Origin: Vibrio tasmaniensis 1F-187
GTDB lineage: Bacteria > Pseudomonadota > Gammaproteobacteria > Enterobacterales > Vibrionaceae
Assembly: GCF_000272405.2 (NCBI RefSeq)
Contig: NZ_AJZM02000402.1
Coordinates: 1-46,646, forward strand
Direction of reading: 5' to 3'
DNA: 46,646 bases
Positions within the stretch are counted from its first letter, which is position 1. Every line of letters begins with the position of its first letter. The notes under the pieces were generated by a model. The model did not search any database and was not told where the DNA came from. It saw only the letters and a list, made by a program, of their open reading frames with translations. Both the position numbers and the translations under genes were made by a program. This document shows, in pieces, positions 42,772 through 46,646 of the stretch.

Positions 42772-43599
42772 ATGCAATCTGAATTGATTATTATCGATGA
42801 GTTCTTTATTCCACAGTTGAATCGAACTCGAACGCTCCGCATTTACCTTCCTGCGGGGTATCACCAAACAGAGCACGCTTATCCTGTCTTATACATGCAT
42901 GATGGGCAGAATGTCTTTGAGAAGTCTACAGCGACGTATGGGATGTGTTGGGATGCACAAACGACACTCGATGAGATGCAAAGGCTCGGTAAGTTATCCG
43001 GGTTAATTGTTGTCGCTATCGACAGCAGTCATGAGCGTGATGGCATGGAGCGTTACAATGAGTATTCGCCTTGGCGCGCTAACCAAGAGATAAAAGAGTT
43101 GGGTGTTGGTGATGAGCTACTTAAATTTGGTGGTGAAGGGGACGAGTATATAGCGTTTATCTGTCAAACATTGAAGCCTTATATAGACCAAACATACAGA
43201 ACAAAGCCGAACCGAGAGTTTACGTACCTTGCTGGCAGTTCAATGGGCGGGCTAATTAGCTTATATGGTGGCTCACTGTACCAGAATACTTTTGGCGTGC
43301 TTGGGGTCTTCTCTCCGGCGTTTTGGTTCAATAAATCCTCATACTTCGAGTATATGAAAGAGTTTAACTTTCTGTCTCCAACGAAAATATATATGGATAT
43401 GGGAACGAATGAAGCTCGTGAAGAGGCAAACGTAGATTTTGCTGACGTTTATCTGAGTGGTTCAAGGGCAATGAACACGTTACTCACTCAAAAGCCGAAC
43501 GTGACGCTGTTTTATCAAGAAGGGCAAGGTCATCAACACAATGAACTGGCTTGGTCGTTGCGATTCCCGGATTTTATCGACTTTATTTTTAGACAATAA
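42772..43599 (+). CDS. Alpha/beta-hydrolase esterase (YbbA/esterase D type)
   Basis: A 275-residue cytoplasmic serine hydrolase of the putative esterase family. The serine nucleophile is in AGSSMGGLISLYGG (about residue 162), the histidine of the triad is in EGQGHQHNELAWSLRFPDF, and an aspartate lies nearby (MDMGTNEAREEAN). The start is supported by GAGGTCGTT upstream. It lies between the maltose operon and the convergent debranching gene, so a link to oligosaccharide metabolism is possible but not shown. Confidence 0.82.
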   Translation: MQSELIIIDEFFIPQLNRTRTLRIYLPAGYHQTEHAYPVLYMHDGQNVFEKSTATYGMCWDAQTTLDEMQRLGKLSGLIVVAIDSSHERDGMERYNEYSPWRANQEIKELGVGDELLKFGGEGDEYIAFICQTLKPYIDQTYRTKPNREFTYLAGSSMGGLISLYGGSLYQNTFGVLGVFSPAFWFNKSSYFEYMKEFNFLSPTKIYMDMGTNEAREEANVDFADVYLSGSRAMNTLLTQKPNVTLFYQEGQGHQHNELAWSLRFPDFIDFIFRQ

Positions 43600-43602
43600 A
43601 AG

Positions 43603-43655
43603 AAGGCCTAACTCCGTTTTGTCTTCGTAACCGGTGTATTAGGCCTGCTTTTTTA
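43603..43655 (+). terminator. Terminator after the esterase gene
   Basis: AGGCCTAA (43604-43611) pairs with TTAGGCCT (43639-43646) around a spacer, and GCTTTTTT follows. It lies 4 bases after the stop codon. Confidence 0.75.
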
Positions 43656-43697
43656 TCGCTTTATAGCCGTATCACTTTATACGTCTATAAAGCGATA
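43654..43697. repeat. Long inverted repeat between converging genes
   Basis: TATCGCTTTATA (43654-43665) and TATAAAGCGATA (43686-43697), with a nested CGTAT/ATACG pair inside. It probably folds in both transcripts. No T-run follows on either strand, so it may act as a stabiliser or barrier between the convergent genes. Confidence 0.6.
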
Positions 43698-43715
43698 GGC
43701 TTAGTATCAGCAAAG

Positions 43716-46550
43716 CTAGTCCTTGGCTGCTGACAATTTTTGCTTATTGCGCTTGTTCAACAAGTAGTCCTTGCTCATCAAGCTGTTGTGTTGCCTTGCA
43801 AAGTCGGGCTTGGCAAACTGTAAATCGCGTAAGATGGCGTTATTTGGCTTTAGCTGAATCTCAAACTGCGCTTGTTTGTCGTTAACTGTGACCTGTTGTT
43901 GGTGACTGTCGATCATGATCTCCAACGATTGTGTTAATGGTGTCGAGATTACGGCAACAGACTCATGGTTTATGTCTAGCGTAAGCACCAACGTGATTTC
44001 GGGACTTACCGTATCTTCTAGATTTGACTGAATCTTGTAATGAGAAATCCCATTTTTAGATTCAAATGACAGTCGTAGCTGGTTTCCTTGACCAAAAGGC
44101 AACGAAGTCACTAATTCGCTCCAACAACTTGGGAAGTTTGGTGTTAGGTGTATCTGATTGTCCAATAAGCGTGGGCAATATCCCAAATAGTCCTGTTGCG
44201 CGTTACGAGCGTATTCTGAAACGGACCAGGCCTGAGCAAACGTCCCTGATTCTACAAGGTCGCGGTCACTTTCTTGGAAAGCATCCAAATTTTCACTCAT
44301 TGTCCCTCTACAGCCTTGTGTAAGGATTTGTTTTGCCAAGTTTTTGGATAGCTGGTAACTGAGTTCTTGCTGCTTAAACTTGTTGAGCGCCGTAATAGTA
44401 AAGCCCGAATTCCACCCCCAGATCGTCCCGTTGTGATAAGCCGCGTCCTTGTGGTACATGGCTTGATTGTCGTGATAAGGATGAAAATCGACATGCTCTT
44501 GTTGTAAGGAGCAGATCCCCCATGGGAACAATAGCGTTTCTACCGCGTTCTTGACGATGTATTGCTCTCTTTCATTCTGATTCAGCGGACTTTTCTGAGG
44601 AATTGAAATCGTCATCAACTGATTCGGACGCACGCTATAATCAGGCACATCACCTTGCGATAAATGGTCGGCTAGGCGATGGTTTGTATCATCCCAAAAC
44701 TTGGTGGCGAAACTCTCTTTCACTTTTCCAGCTTGGATTGTCCAGCTCTTTTCTGATTCAGAGTCGCCCACCAGAATAGCGAGTTGAATAGCGCAGTTTA
44801 AGCTTTCAAACCACAAAGCTTGGATGTCATTGGCTTTAGGGCCACGAGGAGACCAAGGTGTCATCCCATCAATTTTTGCATCCATCCACGTATCAGGGTG
44901 GCGATGTGCCATCAGACTGTCTTTATTCGAATAATCTTCGTTCAAGCCATCTTTATTCAAGCTATCTTCATTCAAGTAGTGTTTTTCGACACCCGTGATG
45001 AAACGCTTGAGAGTAGGGTAAATGGCCTTAGCGAACGCCACATCGCCAGAGTAGTTGATGTACTCAAGGGCTTCACGAATCATCCAAGGAGTACCATCGG
45101 TGGTGTTATAAATGATGTTCGTTTTACTCGTCACTCGATTCGGGATTCGTCCGTAATTTGTGGAATCTTCGTCGAGCATCTGCATGGACGCAAAGTTTTC
45201 AATGATCTCTTTTGCTTCATTGAATAAACCATTTACCAGGCTTGTACCAGACAGCGCGATAAAGGTGTCGCGGCCCCAACAGTCCTTGAACCAAGGTAAT
45301 CCAGCCCAAATGCCCGTGCCGAACTCATGACTCACAAAGGTTCGGCTTGCAAGGCGCGACCACATGACGGCTTGGTTGTATTCAAGGTCGTTGGTCCACA
45401 AATAATTATTGGTTAAGAACTCATAAATCCGCTGTTGGTGAAGAACGTGTTCGTTATTTTTGATCGCTTGATTAACCAATGAGCTAGCGGTTTCAAGAGT
45501 TTCAGCAAAGCCGAGGTAGACGACAAGTTCAGTTTGTTTATCTGACGTCGTGAGCATGAGTTTTGTATTGCTCTCTGAGAGCTGAACTAGGTCGCGAAGT
45601 TCAGGGTGAGCGTCTAGCGAGATCTCTCGTGCATGTACAGCATGATTGCTTGCGATGGCGACAAACCTTGGGCAGCCGTCTGGGCAAACTTGAGGGCTGA
45701 GTTCTATGACGATGTTTGAGTCTGAGGTATGAACTTTAGAGTGAGTGGTCGGTATGTTGAGTTCTGGAATTAAGCTTAAAGCGCTCGGTTTGTTTGACGA
45801 CACAGTGAGTGATACAAGTCTGGAACCTTGAACCAGGCTCAACGACTCTCGGCTATGATCATAATGATGTTCAATACCATAAGGCGTCAGGCTGGCACGC
45901 TCTGCCTCTAACTTGTTATTGAACTTGCCGTCGATATAGCTGGCGAAGGTTCCCAGTATCCAACCTTGGTGGTGACGATATTTACCACCGTTTACATAGC
46001 TATAGGTTGCTCCATGATAGTAACCATCGACATTATCCCCAAACACAAACGGGAATGACTGTGTCTCTGAGATGATGAGCTTTTGGAATAGTTGGTCATG
46101 TGGCATTGCAAATTCAGGGTGTTGCCAGTGAGGCTGCGACTCCTCAACCTCAATATCAGCCTCAATCAGGTGAGTATCAATAGGCTCTCGTTGAGGTGTT
46201 GATAGGTCATTGTATTCCCCTTTGGTTACGGTGACCGTTGGCGTCGAAGAGCCAAATTGCACCTTCAAGGAGTATTGACCAGCGACTGCAGGAGAGAGCA
46301 GTAGATCATTGCCAATGCCTTGTGTATTGATAAGCGGCATTGCTTGTTCCAATTCGCAGAGAGTGGCTTCACTTTCATGCCCTGAAAGTGTCCATTGCTT
46401 GGTGCCATCTGAATCCGAAATTTTGAAGCGATAAAGGTCGGTAGATAAACATAGGTTTGCTCTGTAGGAGCCGTCTTGCTCTTTGAACAATGGGGTGTCT
46501 AACCCCCAACCATTGAACGTACCTTTTAGGTAAAGAGTAGGGATTTGCAT
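43716..46550 (-). CDS. Glycogen debranching enzyme, amylo-alpha-1,6-glucosidase (GDE) type
   Basis: A 944-residue protein. It starts with an early-set/CBM-like domain (LYLKGTFNGWG...YRFKISDSDGTKQW) as in glycogen-active enzymes, and a further region precedes a C-terminal (alpha/alpha)6 amylo-1,6-glucosidase domain: GLPWFKDCWGRDTFIALSG (about residue 418), GRIPNRVTS, YNTTDGTPWMIREALEYI, HPDTWMDAKIDGMTPWSPRG and YHNGTIWGWNSGFTITAL. It should release branch glucose from limit dextrins. The start is the ATG 46550; upstream in-frame codons run to the window edge but include a hairpin terminator. A short repeat-rich insert (about residues 526-545) is encoded by 15-base repeats at 44916-44975. Confidence 0.87.
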   Translation of the reverse strand: MQIPTLYLKGTFNGWGLDTPLFKEQDGSYRANLCLSTDLYRFKISDSDGTKQWTLSGHESEATLCELEQAMPLINTQGIGNDLLLSPAVAGQYSLKVQFGSSTPTVTVTKGEYNDLSTPQREPIDTHLIEADIEVEESQPHWQHPEFAMPHDQLFQKLIISETQSFPFVFGDNVDGYYHGATYSYVNGGKYRHHQGWILGTFASYIDGKFNNKLEAERASLTPYGIEHHYDHSRESLSLVQGSRLVSLTVSSNKPSALSLIPELNIPTTHSKVHTSDSNIVIELSPQVCPDGCPRFVAIASNHAVHAREISLDAHPELRDLVQLSESNTKLMLTTSDKQTELVVYLGFAETLETASSLVNQAIKNNEHVLHQQRIYEFLTNNYLWTNDLEYNQAVMWSRLASRTFVSHEFGTGIWAGLPWFKDCWGRDTFIALSGTSLVNGLFNEAKEIIENFASMQMLDEDSTNYGRIPNRVTSKTNIIYNTTDGTPWMIREALEYINYSGDVAFAKAIYPTLKRFITGVEKHYLNEDSLNKDGLNEDYSNKDSLMAHRHPDTWMDAKIDGMTPWSPRGPKANDIQALWFESLNCAIQLAILVGDSESEKSWTIQAGKVKESFATKFWDDTNHRLADHLSQGDVPDYSVRPNQLMTISIPQKSPLNQNEREQYIVKNAVETLLFPWGICSLQQEHVDFHPYHDNQAMYHKDAAYHNGTIWGWNSGFTITALNKFKQQELSYQLSKNLAKQILTQGCRGTMSENLDAFQESDRDLVESGTFAQAWSVSEYARNAQQDYLGYCPRLLDNQIHLTPNFPSCWSELVTSLPFGQGNQLRLSFESKNGISHYKIQSNLEDTVSPEITLVLTLDINHESVAVISTPLTQSLEIMIDSHQQQVTVNDKQAQFEIQLKPNNAILRDLQFAKPDFARQHNSLMSKDYLLNKRNKQKLSAAKD
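44916..44975 (-). repeat. 15-base tandem repeats within the GDE gene
   Basis: Four clear consecutive 15-base units (44916-44930, 44931-44945, 44946-44960, 44961-44975) and a decayed fifth (44976-44990). They encode LNEDS, LNKDG, LNEDY and SNKDS, a hydrophilic loop before the HPDTWMDAKIDG catalytic-region motif. Confidence 0.8.
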
Positions 46551-46570
46551 AGCGAGTTGATTTCCAAAAC

Positions 46571-46596
46571 AAAAAAGGCACAGCATGCGCTGTGCC
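46571..46596 (-). terminator. Terminator of an upstream minus-strand gene
   Basis: On the minus strand GGCACAGC pairs with GCTGTGCC around GCAT and is followed by TTTTTTGTTTT. It is only 26 bases upstream of the chosen GDE start, so it should terminate a leftward gene lying outside the window, with GDE transcription starting nearby or by readthrough. Confidence 0.8.
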
Positions 46597-46646
46597 AAAG
46601 GACAATAGGATATTAATATGAGGAAAGGGTTATTAATATGAAGAAA

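Noticed and set aside
44820..45227. 135-codon frame opposite the debranching gene
   Set aside because: Shadow of the real gene; its repeated IFIQAIFIQ segment arises from the 15-base repeat read on the other strand.
46375..46605. 76-codon minus-strand frame at the right edge
   Set aside because: Shadow of the debranching enzyme's N-terminus in another frame.

Overview
The window looks like part of a Vibrio chromosome, probably the second chromosome of a Splendidus-clade-like species. This is inferred from protein similarity patterns I recognise, the moderate-to-low GC, and the glgX / lamB-malM neighbourhood. No rRNA, tRNA, CRISPR array, prophage or complete insertion sequence was seen.

Layout. 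(1) 1-5231: a small conserved protein, a secreted lipoprotein with a degenerate RTX-like C-terminus, a large uncharacterised secreted protein with an EF-hand-like loop, and a small protein of unknown role. (2) 5300-13117: an L-ascorbate utilisation locus. ulaR-ulaG run leftward, and a rightward operon encodes a fused PTS IIC-IIB (UlaA-UlaB), IIA (UlaC), UlaF, a Cof-type HAD phosphatase, UlaD and UlaE. The ulaR/ulaA intergenic region and the ulaG leader share a repeated operator-like motif. (3) 13280-14949: a small three-repeat protein, a YqaB-like HAD phosphatase, a 3' remnant of rpe and a 45-aa membrane peptide. (4) 15161-26588: a leftward yia/sgb-type operon for 2,3-diketo-L-gulonate. It holds yiaK, a TRAP transporter (YiaM/N/O-like), a second UlaF/SgbE, a second Cof phosphatase, YiaL, L-xylulose kinase, a second UlaD/SgbH, an IclR regulator, a second UlaE/SgbU and a small alpha-beta-barrel protein, followed by an FHS-type MFS permease. 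(5) 27016-30927: a frameshifted glycerate kinase, a catalase with an OxyR-like box, and a patatin-like phospholipase. (6) 31048-37600: D-lactate dehydrogenase, a YeaR-like cupin, ferredoxin-NADP reductase, a YihG-like acyltransferase, a TrmK-like methyltransferase and a Cache-type membrane protein with a degenerate GGDEF motif. (7) 37802-46550: glycogen/maltodextrin genes (glgX, lamB, malM, a GDE-type debranching enzyme) and an esterase, with MalT-like boxes between glgX and lamB.

How it works together. Regions 2 and 4 form two entrances to one route. Intact ascorbate enters by PTS as the 6-phosphate and is opened by UlaG. Diketogulonate, the hydrolysis product of oxidised ascorbate, would enter by TRAP, be reduced by YiaK and phosphorylated by the kinase. 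Both would meet at 3-keto-L-gulonate-6-phosphate and flow through decarboxylase, 3-epimerase and 4-epimerase to D-xylulose-5-phosphate. Each operon keeps its own copy of the three shared enzymes and of a Cof-type phosphatase that the E. coli ula and yia operons, as I recall them, lack. The Cof phosphatases, the small barrel protein, the MFS permease and the rpe remnant are the least explained parts of this system.

All assignments come from reading the sequence; no database search was run.
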